NCBI RefSeq assembly: GCF_022539315.1
Contig: NC_066315.1
Coordinates: 15,847,649-15,911,648 of the forward strand
Direction: 5' to 3'
Source: Serinus canaria
Lineage: Eukaryota > Chordata > Aves > Passeriformes > Fringillidae
Length of the DNA: 64,000 bases
The position numbers and the translations under genes are program-made. The notes beneath the pieces were generated by a model. The model was not told the origin of the DNA. It saw only the letters and a program-made list of their open reading frames with translations, and ran no database searches. Position 1 is the stretch's first letter; each line of letters begins with the position of its first letter. Below are positions 39,431-49,394 of this stretch, piece by piece.

Positions 39431-39540
39431 GTCGCGGGGGCGCAGGGCCGCGCCGTGAGGGCCTCTGCCAGAGCGGCCGCCCTGCCAGGCACATTGCTCG
39501 GCGCCATCTCCGCCTGCTCGCCAGCCAGAGCTCGTCACCC
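39431..39540. promoter_or_regulatory. Very CpG-dense patch beside the minisatellite
   Basis: About a dozen CpG dinucleotides occur in the first 95 bases, including a NotI site (GCGGCCGC) at 39,473-39,480. The rest of the window is strongly CpG-depleted. Such density in methylated vertebrate DNA usually marks an unmethylated promoter or a recent GC-rich insertion. The patch ends abruptly at the last repeat unit on its left. No TATA box is evident. The minus-strand frame MAPSNVPGRAAALAEALTAR starts inside it at 39,507. It is short for a formal CpG island. Confidence 0.35.
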
Positions 39541-42214
39541 TTGCCCAGGACAGACACACATCTGCACCACACAGATCCCACCTCTGCAAGGGCAAGGAGG
39601 CCTCACCTGCAGCACTGCTGGACCCGGGTGCTGATGGCGATAGGGAGCTCCTTCGAGCACAGGATGTGCTCCTTGTGTTTTCAACACTGCCAGCGAACCC
39701 CAAGCTCTTACCACAGCCTTATTGTTGCTGTTACTGTGAGACAAGTCCACAATAACTGCATTTTTCCGATGATGGTTCAACAGATGCACTTTGCCAGCAA
39801 GGGGTTTTGTTTAAAAAAAAAAATAAATAAAAGAAAACCAGCTTTGCATGTGTTAGCTTTTGCTCAATGGAATTAGAGGGAGGTCCTCAGATGTTGAAAT
39901 CAGAGAAATGACACTGAAGTCAACAGAGTTCACACTCTATGCAGCTGAGCCCTGGACTATAGTTTCACCAATGGGTGGCTGATAAATATACCATTAAACT
40001 AACCCCAAACTTAAGACCAGGAGACAGTTCCTTCATTACTAATGCCAACAAAAAGGAGAAGCAAAAATTAAAACAGGGAAAGTGGAGGGAGCCAAAGGAG
40101 GGAAAAGGAGAAGCCTGCTGGAATAGGAGAGCCTGAAATTACTTTCTCAAAACAACCCACAAACAATGCTAAAGACACTCGCCTGATGTGTACCTCTATC
40201 ACTAAATTCTCTGGATTTTTCAGTAAATCCTTATCCCTGAGCAGCTTCAGCTGCTGAGCATGGGCTCCTTGGCTGCCTGGGATGGCATGAGGTGAGGCAC
40301 AGGATGAAGAGCAATTGCTCATCTGAGCTGGCTCAAGACAATGAGGGACTTTCTGCACCATTCAGTTATACAAAGTCAGGATCCTGAAGCCTTTCTAAAG
40401 ACATGGCATTTTGCCCACCTGTCCCAGTTTCAGGACTTGGTGGAAAGCTCAGCACCAGAATGAGAGACTCTTAAGATAAAGTAAGACATTTAGAAAAGAA
40501 CAATAACACATTCAGAAAAACTGAAGTGAAAATTCAATAGAATAGGAAACGTTGCAGAGGTTTGGAAAGTTCCATATTCTTCATGGTCTTTTCTAAATTT
40601 TCATGCAACTCTGCACTGCTCCATTAGCCAGATTAAGAAGCAGAAAAACCTCCCTAAAAAGGATGGCTAATTACCTCCCAAAGATATCTGTTATTTACCA
40701 GCCAGTTCCAGGTAGTAAAATTAAATTTCTAAATTTAGTTAGAAATTCATCTAAATTGATTGCAAGCTAAGCCTAGTTTTGCTTCCCCTCTGAACAAAAT
40801 TATTTCCTTCCTTTGGAGTTGCACTTGCTTGCCCCCAGGATGGGGCAGACAGTCCTGTTTCCTGACTGCCTATTCCAGCAGCTGCAAACCTAAGCTGGAA
40901 AGGAGCACTCTCCAGGCACTGAGCTTCAGCCTAATGCAGAGATGTCACAAACCTGGATTGTTGCTCCAGGCAGCTTTTGCAGCCTCCTAGGGAACAAAAG
41001 GGGTAGGGCTGGGCAGGATGGCTCATTCCACACCATCTTGTCATTTGGAGACAGCTGGTTGAGATGAACAAGCACCATGCATTAAAAACTGCTGTAAGGG
41101 GAACATTTTGTCCCAGACTCCTGTTTACTCATGGTTTGCTTCAGTCTTTTATCAGCATTATCTCTTTTACCCAGCAAATCAGATAATAAATTGATCTTTC
41201 CTGTGTGCAGCCCCATCAGCTCAGTACACAGCATATTCCCCAGTTATGTTTATCCAACTTTCCCTTCCAGTCCCATTTGTACTGATACTTTCATTCTTGG
41301 AATAACAATTATTAAACCACTTGGTGCCTTTCATGGTTAATTATTTCCTTTCCTTAACATTGTCTGCCTCCAACTATAGGCTAGGTCTTGAACACACCTC
41401 AGCATTCCCATTTCCACTTCCTATGAGAAATCATATTGTAAAATCCTTGTTAGTGAACTATGGAATTTTATCACGTACATTTCTTTCCAAAGTTTCATCA
41501 TCTAGCAATTTTTAATGACCACTATAGGAACGCTTTCTCTCTTTTGAACCTGCATCTGATGAAGGTAAATGTCCTTGTTTTTCTTATGGTTCTCACATAC
41601 AAAAGTTAGCTTGTCACTGGACTGACTTTCCTGACATCTGACCAGTGCAGTAATAATAATATTAAATAAATAACTGTACAAGAAATGTACAAAACTTGAA
41701 TGTGTTCTTTGGCCTATATTTCATTATTTTTATATATCAAGTACCATTAAAATCTAACTTGTATTTACTACTCCTGCAAGAAAATCCCAGATGACTCTAA
41801 AAAATTCTTATACAGTATTTTTTTACTTCAGCTCCAAATATTATAAAGAAAGAACCAAATTCTGTCTTAAATTATCTCTGTGTGATACAGGGCAGAAGCA
41901 CATTCCTTAATTTAATAGAATAATATTGGTAAGTACTGGGACGGTGTACCTATTTTGCAAAGTTATGCCTTAGGCTTTGTTCCATTTTAGTTAGATAAAG
42001 TGTGTCATACTAATGTGCTTAAACCAACAGACCTTGTGTACATTTCCAAGCTGTAGGTAGTAGTGCAGAGCACATTGCTATAACTGCAGAGACACACACA
42101 ATGATTGAACTTGAACTAATTCAGAAGCTTGTGCAGATGTGGCCCACATGTGCATCACTGCTGCACAAATTACCACACCAGCATTGCTCCGAGGGATCGG
42201 AAGAGCAGGCCAGC
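39541..42214. other. Unique non-coding DNA, no gene recognised
   Basis: AT-rich sequence without a recognisable gene or transposon. An A-rich tract lies at 39,814-39,834. The interval 41,640-42,060 is especially AT-rich. Confidence 0.55.
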
Positions 42215-42908
42215 ATTTGGGGAATGAGAGGCTGGAGAGCTGTGCCACTGAAAGGGACCTGGGGCTCCTGGTCCATGGCCAGTTGAACCTGAGCCAGCAG
42301 TGCCCTGGCACCAGGAGGGCCAACCCTGTCCTGGGGGGCATCAGGCACAGCATGGCCAGCAGGGCAAGGGAGGGCACTGTCCTGTTCTGCTCTGCCCTGG
42401 GGTGGCCTCACCTCGAGTTCTGACGGCAGCTCTGGGTGCCACAATATAGGGGGAATGTAAAGTTGTGAGAAAGCGTCCAAAGGAGGACAGCAAAAGTGAT
42501 GAAGAGATGGGAGAGGAAGCTGTATGAGGAGAGGCTGAAGTCACTTGGTCTCTTCAGTCTGGAGGAGACTGAAGGGAGATCCCATTGCAGTCAGCATCTT
42601 CCTCATGAGGGAAGGCCTGATCTCTTCTCTCTGGTGACCAGGGAAGAACCCGAGGGAATGGCCTGAAGTTGTGTCAGGGTTAGGTTGAATGTTAGGAAAA
42701 GGTTCTTCACCCAAAGTGTGGCTGGACACTGGAACAGGCTCTCCAGGGAAGTGGTCACAGCACCAAGCCTGACAGAGTTCAGGAAGAATTTGCCAATGCT
42801 CTCAGGCACAGGGTGTGACTCTTGGTGTTGTCCTATGCAGGGCTAAGAGCTGGACTTGATGATCATTATGGCCCCTCCCAGCTCAGAATATTCTGTGATT
42901 TTGTGATT
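42215..42908 (+). mobile_element. CR1 retrotransposon, 5'-truncated, intact 3' tail
   Basis: The plus strand reads the C-terminal part of CR1 ORF2 and the 3' end. A frame through 42,218-42,423 gives LGNERLESCATERDLGLLVH and then SQQC, matching the conserved CR1 block 'LESS.AERDLGVLV...SQQC', and continues to HLEF. Further on come the equivalents of 'fslEET', 'aatggcctgaagttgtgtcagg', 'gttcttcacccaaagtgtgg', 'ctggaacaggctctccagggaagtggtcac' and 'gagctggacttgatgatc'. It ends in the CR1 tail ATTCTGTGATTTTGTGATT at 42,889-42,908. The frame is disrupted. The subfamily resembles that at 54.4 kb. Confidence 0.95.
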
Positions 42909-43643
42909 ATCCACTGACCAATGTATGGTCTACAATGAGAAATGAAGATACACTTGTTATAGTGCAAATGTTACACAGTAAAGGAAAATTTGGGATCAGT
43001 TTTCCAGCATTTGGTAATAGCTCTAGATTCTGCTGTAAATTGGTAAGAATTACGTGTATATTTACTTGCTGCTCTTTGTCCTGTTCCCTCTTCCCTTACT
43101 ATGTGGCAACATTAGGCTTTCTTCTGTAGGAGTTTCATCTATCACATAAGCCGAGATGTAGTAACAGAAAAAAAAAATACATGTCAATAGGTTTTATAGC
43201 CTTTTCTGCAAGTCTTCAAGAGACACTATCCCTCATTACCTTTACAAAGAAGAACTCAAAGGTATGCTATATCCTTTCCAGGGGATAATCCCATGCCAAG
43301 GGCAAAGCCGAAGGCTACAGAACATCACACCCACCTCTGTTTCTCTGAACGGCAACCACTTGTGCCAGCACTTTTCCAAAGGAGCTGCCTGACAAATGCA
43401 CTTATCACCACTGCGTTCCTACAGCTTCCTCATATCAGAACTTCCGAATAGGAATTTTAGCTAAGAACTTTCCCAACTGCTCCTTCACTTGGCTTCAGGC
43501 ATTCATTTAGAAGGTGCTTGGCACCTTTGGGTCGCAGAATCTTTCTGATAATAGAGTCTTTTCAATTTTATTTCACAGACCATCTCAACAAAAGCTTTGG
43601 GAAAAAAAATGAAAACGGGGCAGGTCAACAGAGAAAATTCAAC

Positions 43644-43659
43644 TTTTTTTTTTTTTTTT
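43644..43659 (+). repeat. Poly(T) run of 16
   Basis: Sixteen uninterrupted T residues, followed by CCTCAG. It forms the pyrimidine tract of the candidate acceptor described next. Confidence 0.9.
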
Positions 43660-43665
43660 CCTCAG

Positions 43666-43713
43666 AGCAGCCAGCTCAAAGATGTGCCAGGTTTTGGAGA
43701 GGTCACAGCAAAG
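43666..43713 (+). other. Candidate 48-bp coding exon
   Basis: A 16-T tract plus CCTCAG (43,660-43,665) makes a textbook acceptor, and 48 bases later CAAAG is followed by GTAGGAT, a fair donor. The segment is open in the frame beginning at its first base and codes 16 residues, SSQLKDVPGFGEVTAK, keeping frame on both sides. A second frame is also open. A short segment is easily open by chance, and no neighbouring exon is recognised. Confidence 0.18.
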
Positions 43714-45925
43714 GTAGGATAAATCCGATAGCCAGTTATTCTTCACAGGCAAGGGGATGTGTGCCCTTCAAAGGAGGGAATTGTTTGTAAAGAATCCTGT
43801 TAATGACACCTAGGATAATCAGTGCAAACAGGTCTTTCTGCTTCTGGGCTCCATGCCATCCTCTCATTCACAGGTCGGATGGCTGACGGCAGGGCACTCC
43901 AGGGCTTTGCTGCTTTGGGAGGTTCTGGTGGGAATACACCTCAGGGAAGGGAGGGTTTACGATTAGGGAGAGTGATCCAACCTTTCATTTGAAAAGTGTG
44001 AATTTAGCAAACCCGGTCTCTTTGTGCTGTATGTTAAGTAATTGTTGATTCCAACCCTGAACTTCTTAGGAAGTTTCCCTTCAGATCTCTCTAGGTGAGA
44101 GCTTGCCTGCGTGGTAACGAGGTGCAAACTGGATGATGGTCCACTTCTACTGCTGGGTTTGTAAAGGCTCAGTGCAATGCGGTCCTCACCTGCTTGGTTG
44201 GTGTTTCCACCATTCTGTATGCTCCCAAAAGCAGACTCCCTTGTCCGTGTCCAGCGAGCTGGGTGCTCTGGAGGCTGCTCACACGGTGTGCTCAGCAGCA
44301 CGGCACCCTCCTGTGCCTCCAGAGCAGCGTCTTCTAGTGCTGCTCAGAGCCAGGCACTGCTCTCTTCTGTCCCTTCATTGCCACTCATCTGGCACTGTTT
44401 CCCGTTGCATGGTGAGCCTGCGCTGCTGAATTCAAGTGTTGTTGGTCTCACATCAAAGAACTGTGTCTGGGCACCCAAATAAAGGCTCAGAAGACTCACC
44501 AGGAACACTGGCTGTGAGACTCTTGAGCCTTTGATTTCATGCTCTTCAGGCCAAAAAACTTTCTTTAAAGGTCAGTAGATAATTTTTGAGCAAACAGAGC
44601 ATGGAGATAATTCCCAATAGTGGAGTATAAAACATCCAAGATACAGTGACATCCAGAAAGACAGAAGAATAACTTTGTTAACATTGGGGTTTAAGGCCTA
44701 AATACCAAAATCCATGGGGGAAAAAAATAAAGTAAAAAAATTAAAAGGAGAATAGCTGCTCTTTGGACCTTCTGGAAGTGTTTTACTGGTGAGAGCAATT
44801 CCAGACTCCAGGCTACACCAGAAAATCCTGGCCCTTCACCTAAGCTAATTGACTTAGTATTTTGGCAACGTGTTTACTCCCCCACCTCCCAGCCTCCCAT
44901 CCCTTCTTTTACTACCTTTTCTATTTTAATGCTGTAAAACTCAGCTAACTTACAAAAACCAAATTTACTTTTTTCCCCCAGTGTTTGTTAGACCTTCTCC
45001 ACCTAGTTAATAACTGGCTGGAACAGCAGCAAGGCCAGGAATGTTTCATGCTCTGGGCACTCACTAATTGGGTTGTTAGACTAGAGAGACAGGAGGAGAT
45101 GAGGAAAAGCACTGCTATTATAAGCCACTGAGTGTAAAGAAAAAGAAAGTGAAATAAATATGGAATTGTTATGTTAGGGAAATTACGGTACTTAACGCCC
45201 TATTTTTCAAAAAAAATAGCTCCCTCAGGACATCTTGCGAGCACTAAAAACAAAATACACCAGAAATATAACTGGCTTTATTTTTTATAGCAAACTCAGG
45301 GAAAATAAGATACATTTCCTTTCCTAAAACAAATCATCAGCCCCAACCCTCCCTCTGCTTGGCCACGGCTGAGGCTGAGAAGAGCCACTGAGAGCAGGCA
45401 GTGTGGGTTAGCTGGGAACGCTGGCCAGAGGGCTCCTCGCAGAACAGCACCAGCACCGTGCTCTGCCCCCCTCTCCTGTGCTAGTGCGGGGTGAGCCACA
45501 CGGTGCAGGGGCCAGCCTGTTATTGCTGTGCCTCTACGACTCAGTGACTTCTCCAACAGAGCAGCCATGCCCCCGCACGTCACCCACGGTGACAGCAGCA
45601 CCTGCGTGTCCCTCTGTGGCAGCAGAGGGTTTGGCTCTTTGGAGAAGGGGCCACAAGAGCCTGCCGTGCAGGGGATGGTGAGCTGGGAGCAGATCTGCCG
45701 CCTTCGCAGGCTGCCTGCAGTCACCGTGGAAGTGCATCAGCCACGAGAGGTGCTGTGGGCTTTGCGCTGGCACTGCTGGGGACAGGACACAGGTAAAACG
45801 TCAGGAGCACGACGAGGTAACAGGCTGGTTCGTGGCACAAGAAGCACACCCAGCACCACGGAGCTGCAGGGCCAGCAGTCAGAGCCACCGAATCCCTTTG
45901 CCCACTGCGTGCCTGGAGCTGTGGT

Positions 45926-46095
45926 CACAGAATCCTAGGATAATTTGGATTGGAAGGGACCTTAAAGAGCATCTAGTTCCAAACCCTCTGCCATGAGCAG
46001 AGAGCCTTCCACTACACAAAGTGGCTCATAGTCCCCATCCAGCCTGGCTTTGAACACCTGCAGGGATGGGGAGTCCACGGTCTCCATCCCCTCAC
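45926..46095 (-). mobile_element. CR1 retrotransposon 3' end fragment
   Basis: The left end CACAGAATCCTAGGATAATT is the reverse complement of the CR1 tail. It is followed by the equivalents of 'ggttggaagggacctta..gatcat..agttccaaccc', 'ctgccatgagcagg', 'ccagcctggccttgaacac', and 'agggatggggcatccac'. The element's 3' end is at the lower coordinate and it is cut off after about 170 bases. Confidence 0.9.
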
Positions 46096-46905
46096 AGCAA
46101 GAGAGCTAGCCCTGCAAGAGAGCAAGCCATGCATGGCCAACAAAGCAAAGTCTTCATCCACTCCCTGTGGTCCCTCATCACCCAGCCCCAGGAGGGCAGC
46201 AGGAGCTGGGACTCACCCAGTGTTATCCTGTCACCCCAGACTTCCCAAAGCTGCTGCACCCTGGGCTCTGTGCACGTGTCTCTAGGTGCATGTTTGGGTA
46301 GGCTCCTGTGTCTATAGATGTGTGTGTATAGGCACATGTGTTTATTGCCAGCCCTCCCTGGCCCCCTCTACAAGGTGTGAATTTCACCTCAGGTGAATTA
46401 TTTCTCTGGGGATTACATAACAAAGTGATTGTGAAAATACCATCATCTGTGTTATAGAAACTTAACAGAGCCCCTGGAGTCTTTAAATTAAAACATTGCA
46501 CTCAAGTGCTTTTTTGCCATGTATCTCCTCCTACACACGGCTCATTCTAGTCTGAAAAATAAAAAGGCAGGACAGCTTCCTACAGGCTTTCAAAGAGAAG
46601 ATCCTACCCTAATTAACTATAATCTTGTTCAGACGGCATTTTCCTTCAAGATTCAAAGACTAGCAGGGGGCTGGGGCTAGGCAGAAAAGGAGATTATTAA
46701 AACTTTAATAACGTGAGCCTTTGAACCTTTCAAATTCTTTACAATTTTCTCACATCTCTAACCCAGATGTCTGCATTTAAAAACTGTGCCAACAAACATG
46801 AACTTTTTGTTTATGCTTTTATATCTTTCAATGAACAGCCTCTTTTAAAACTATAGGAAACATCGTGCCTGCAGTTCACAAAGCTGGATGACAGGGCTGA
46901 AGATT

Positions 46906-46924
46906 AAAAAAAAAAAAAAAAAAA
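46906..46924 (+). repeat. Poly(A) run of 19
   Basis: Nineteen uninterrupted A residues followed by an A-rich stretch. No retroposon body is recognised upstream. Confidence 0.85.
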
Positions 46925-48699
46925 GAAAAGGAATAAAAGAGGATTCCACAGGCGGTGTTTCCAGTAGGTGAAGTTGTTCCAGGAGGCATAGGCAATGCCT
47001 CCACAGAGCTCCAGGCAGAGTTGGAACTGGGTAAGAAATGGTTTTCCTGTTCAGTAAACAATTCTAAGAGTTCAAAAATGTTCTCATGGAGCATCAGAGC
47101 ATAGCTGAGACCTTGGGAATTTTTTTTAAGATAAAAAACCAAACCAAAACAAAAAAAAAGCAGAAACCAGACTCATACACATGCCTATAAAAAAGACGCT
47201 CATTGAAACTGGCCCAGTGCAATCAAGATTTCAGTGATTGGGATATTTCTCCAGAGTCATGGTAAACTCTGAGATGTGATATGAGCAAGTTTCCTTTTCT
47301 GGAAGACTTGTATTGCATACCAAAGGAAGAACAGCCTCAACAGCAGAGCTGTGGAAAGGCACCTCCAGCAGCCCTGGCAAGATGGACCAGGGCAGCAGCC
47401 CCACGCCACCAGGAAGCCATCAGAGCCATCCCATCAGCAGCATTTCTGCAGCATGACTTTTGGCATCCAAAAGTCTCTGACAAAAGGAATAAAGAGGCTC
47501 TTCTGTCCAGTGTTCTCTGACAGCTCCACTTGCAGTTCAAGGGAAGGACCAAAACCTCACTAGTTCTAAGGTCCCAAACCTGACCTAACCCTGCAAGACC
47601 TCACCAAACTTTATAACAGGAGAATAGAAATGGCAGCTATCCTGACACACTGCACTGCCAGCCTTCCCAGAAGCCTAAGAGGGGGAAAAAAATCCCTTTC
47701 CTTTCTACAATGATTGCCCTGGGATCCACTAATCAACAATTTCAAATCATCACAATCGCTCCAACTTTTGAAAACAAGTTGTTGTTCAAACACAGGTATT
47801 TGTTGTGACTCGTTTCCTGATCCCACAGTAGGAGCAAGGGAACAAGCAATTCACCAGCTAAAAGCTCAAGTAAGCCTCTTATCACTGCTAGAGCCCTGCT
47901 GTTAGTACCACTGCCAGGGCCTGCACAGGGCTTTGCTGAAAATGCAGCCAACAATCTCAGACCCAGAAAGTGCCTTTTCTTTGGGCCAGGGATGGGAAAT
48001 TCAAGTGAGGATCCTGAATCAGGCTCTTAGAACACATCAGGCCAGATGTAAATCCTCTCCTGCTTCGCCAGGCCTGCAGTGGGAGGAGCACAAACCAGTG
48101 CCCTCCAAACTCCCTACTGGTCACCATGCTGCTTCTGTCAGAAACATTTATTGCTTCACATTTGACTTCTGCTTCTTGTTGTTCAAGGAACAATGGTTTT
48201 GAAACTCAAACAGTCCCTAAGAAAAGGGCTCCTTGGCAGAGCACATGTCCTGTAGTCACAGGGCACTTTGGAAACTGCCAGGGAGAGCTGAAAATGGCAA
48301 AAGTCACCAGTTACCAAGAAAAAAATCTCCAAATAGGCTTCAAAAAGACCATGGCTGCATCCAGACAAACTGTTCTTGTGTCTCCAGTTGGATGGTATTT
48401 ATTCTTTCCTCCCGAAGTTGTCTCTAAGTTTAAACAAAAAAGTGAAAATTATTTATTTAACTGTTTCTTTCAGAATATGATTGGTAAAATACACGGGCCA
48501 GTTATGTGAAAAAACACTCTTTTGTGGTTCCTGTGCAGATAAACCAAACATGCTCAGGTGAACCATTGAACACAAGCAGACTGAAATGGGAAGTAGAAGC
48601 TGAGGCGTGTGTTCTTTCAGAGTTCCCTAAGCACGTGCTCTTGAAGTACACACATAACAGCACCCAGCACTGCAGCAGGGTTTGAAAAAAATGTGTTGT

Positions 48700-48770
48700 G
48701 ACTTATAGCTCTGTGTTTGGAGTGTTCTGAGTTCAAATCCCAGCATGCAATGCAATAACTCACAGGTGCT
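48700..48770 (+). repeat. Possible old tRNA-derived SINE remnant
   Basis: TAGCTCTGTGTTTGG (48,706-48,720) resembles a tRNA A box, and GAGTTCAAATCCCAGC (48,729-48,744) matches a B box, the internal RNA polymerase III promoter. The combination TTGGAGT...GTTCAAATCCCAGC resembles MIR/CORE-type SINE heads. The A-to-B spacing is shorter than in a tRNA, so a tRNA gene is excluded. No clear SINE body follows. It could be chance. Confidence 0.25.
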
Positions 48771-49204
48771 CCCTCCCTTTCCTTCTCACCCACTCCGCAG
48801 CTCCACCAAAGCCAAAGGAAGGAGAAAATTCTTCTTCTCCTGGATCAGGGATTCCTGGTCCTGCTGTCAACAAGAGAGGTTATGGGCTGGGAAAGTCACA
48901 GCAAGAGGATGTGACTGAGAGCAGGAGCAGAGTGATGCAGCAGCTCCTTGTGAAACCCATCTGGAGACACATCTAGCTGACCCAGCAGCCCAGGAACCTG
49001 GGAGCACCCTCCAGACCCTCATCCCACAGGGCAGGAAAGACAGAACTGGCCAAAACCCTGCAGAGGAGTGAGAGCTTCTCATGCACCCATTCAGGTTGCA
49101 GAAGCACTGACAGGCCTTAAAGTACGTGGATTTTATTCTGGATTTACTGAAGACAAGCAACTGCCCAGAAAGCATTGATCAAAACATGTCACTTGGCTCC
49201 TCAA

Positions 49205-49394
49205 CCAGGTTCTTCAGCCACAGGGTGGTCAAATGCTGGAACAGGCTTCCCAGGGAAGTGGTCACAGCACCAAGCCTGACAGCATTCAAGAAGCCTTTGG
49301 ACAGTGCTCTCAGGCACATGGGGTGATTCTTGGGGTTGTCTTGTGCCAGGCCAGGAGCTGGACTTGGTCCTTTCCAACTCACAATATTCATGGC
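49205..49394 (+). mobile_element. CR1 retrotransposon 3' fragment
   Basis: This short plus-strand piece reads the end of CR1 ORF2: FFSHRVVKCWNRLPREVVTA, then PSLTAFKKPLDSALRHMG, which closely matches the family's C-terminal block. It is followed by the 'ggggttgtcttgtgccagg..aggagctggacttggt' 3' region. The final octamer tail is degraded (CACAATATTCATGG). The copy is severely 5'-truncated. Confidence 0.92.

Larger units (their letters stand above)
37794..39581 (-). other. 595-codon open frame spanning the minisatellite (probably fortuitous)
   Basis: On the minus strand the repeat lacks stops in every frame. This gives overlapping open frames at 39,581-37,794 (595 codons), 39,703-37,952 (583) and 39,507-37,888 (539). 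Three 20-bp units make 60 bases, and the frames read the same cyclic 20-residue peptide HTLFCWVTHCSAGSHTVLLG in different phase. The protein would be about 24 such periods, rich in His, Cys, Leu and Ser, with unique ends of 60-115 residues in all. The starts lie in or beyond the CpG-dense flank. I know no family like this. Absence of stops follows from the unit itself, so openness is not evidence of selection. It is most likely non-coding, but a transcript cannot be excluded. Confidence 0.12.
42909..45925. other. Unique DNA with CpG-richer patches
   Basis: Two parts, 43,270-44,470 and 45,360-45,890, contain clearly more CpG than the rest of the window, the second about 25 in some 550 bases. 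Several overlapping open frames of 100-142 codons occur in the second on both strands, as expected in GC-rich DNA; none is recognisable. A candidate 48-bp exon lies at 43,666-43,713. The interval 44,520-45,350 is AT-rich and unremarkable. Confidence 0.45.
46096..49204. other. Unique non-coding DNA, no gene recognised
   Basis: No known gene is seen. It holds a 19-A run at 46,906-46,924, other A-rich patches near 47,140, and a possible remnant of a tRNA-derived SINE around 48,700, listed separately. Confidence 0.5.

Noticed and set aside
39145..39876. 243-codon plus-strand frame across the right end of the minisatellite
   Set aside because: It is open only because the GGCCC variant removes the TGA present in GACCC units. 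The non-repeat part has no recognisable domain.
42078..42480. Minus-strand frames of 99-119 codons
   Set aside because: They are antisense shadows of the plus-strand CR1 copy.
48706..48744. tRNA gene
   Set aside because: A and B boxes are too close together, and no acceptor stem or anticodon arm can be folded.
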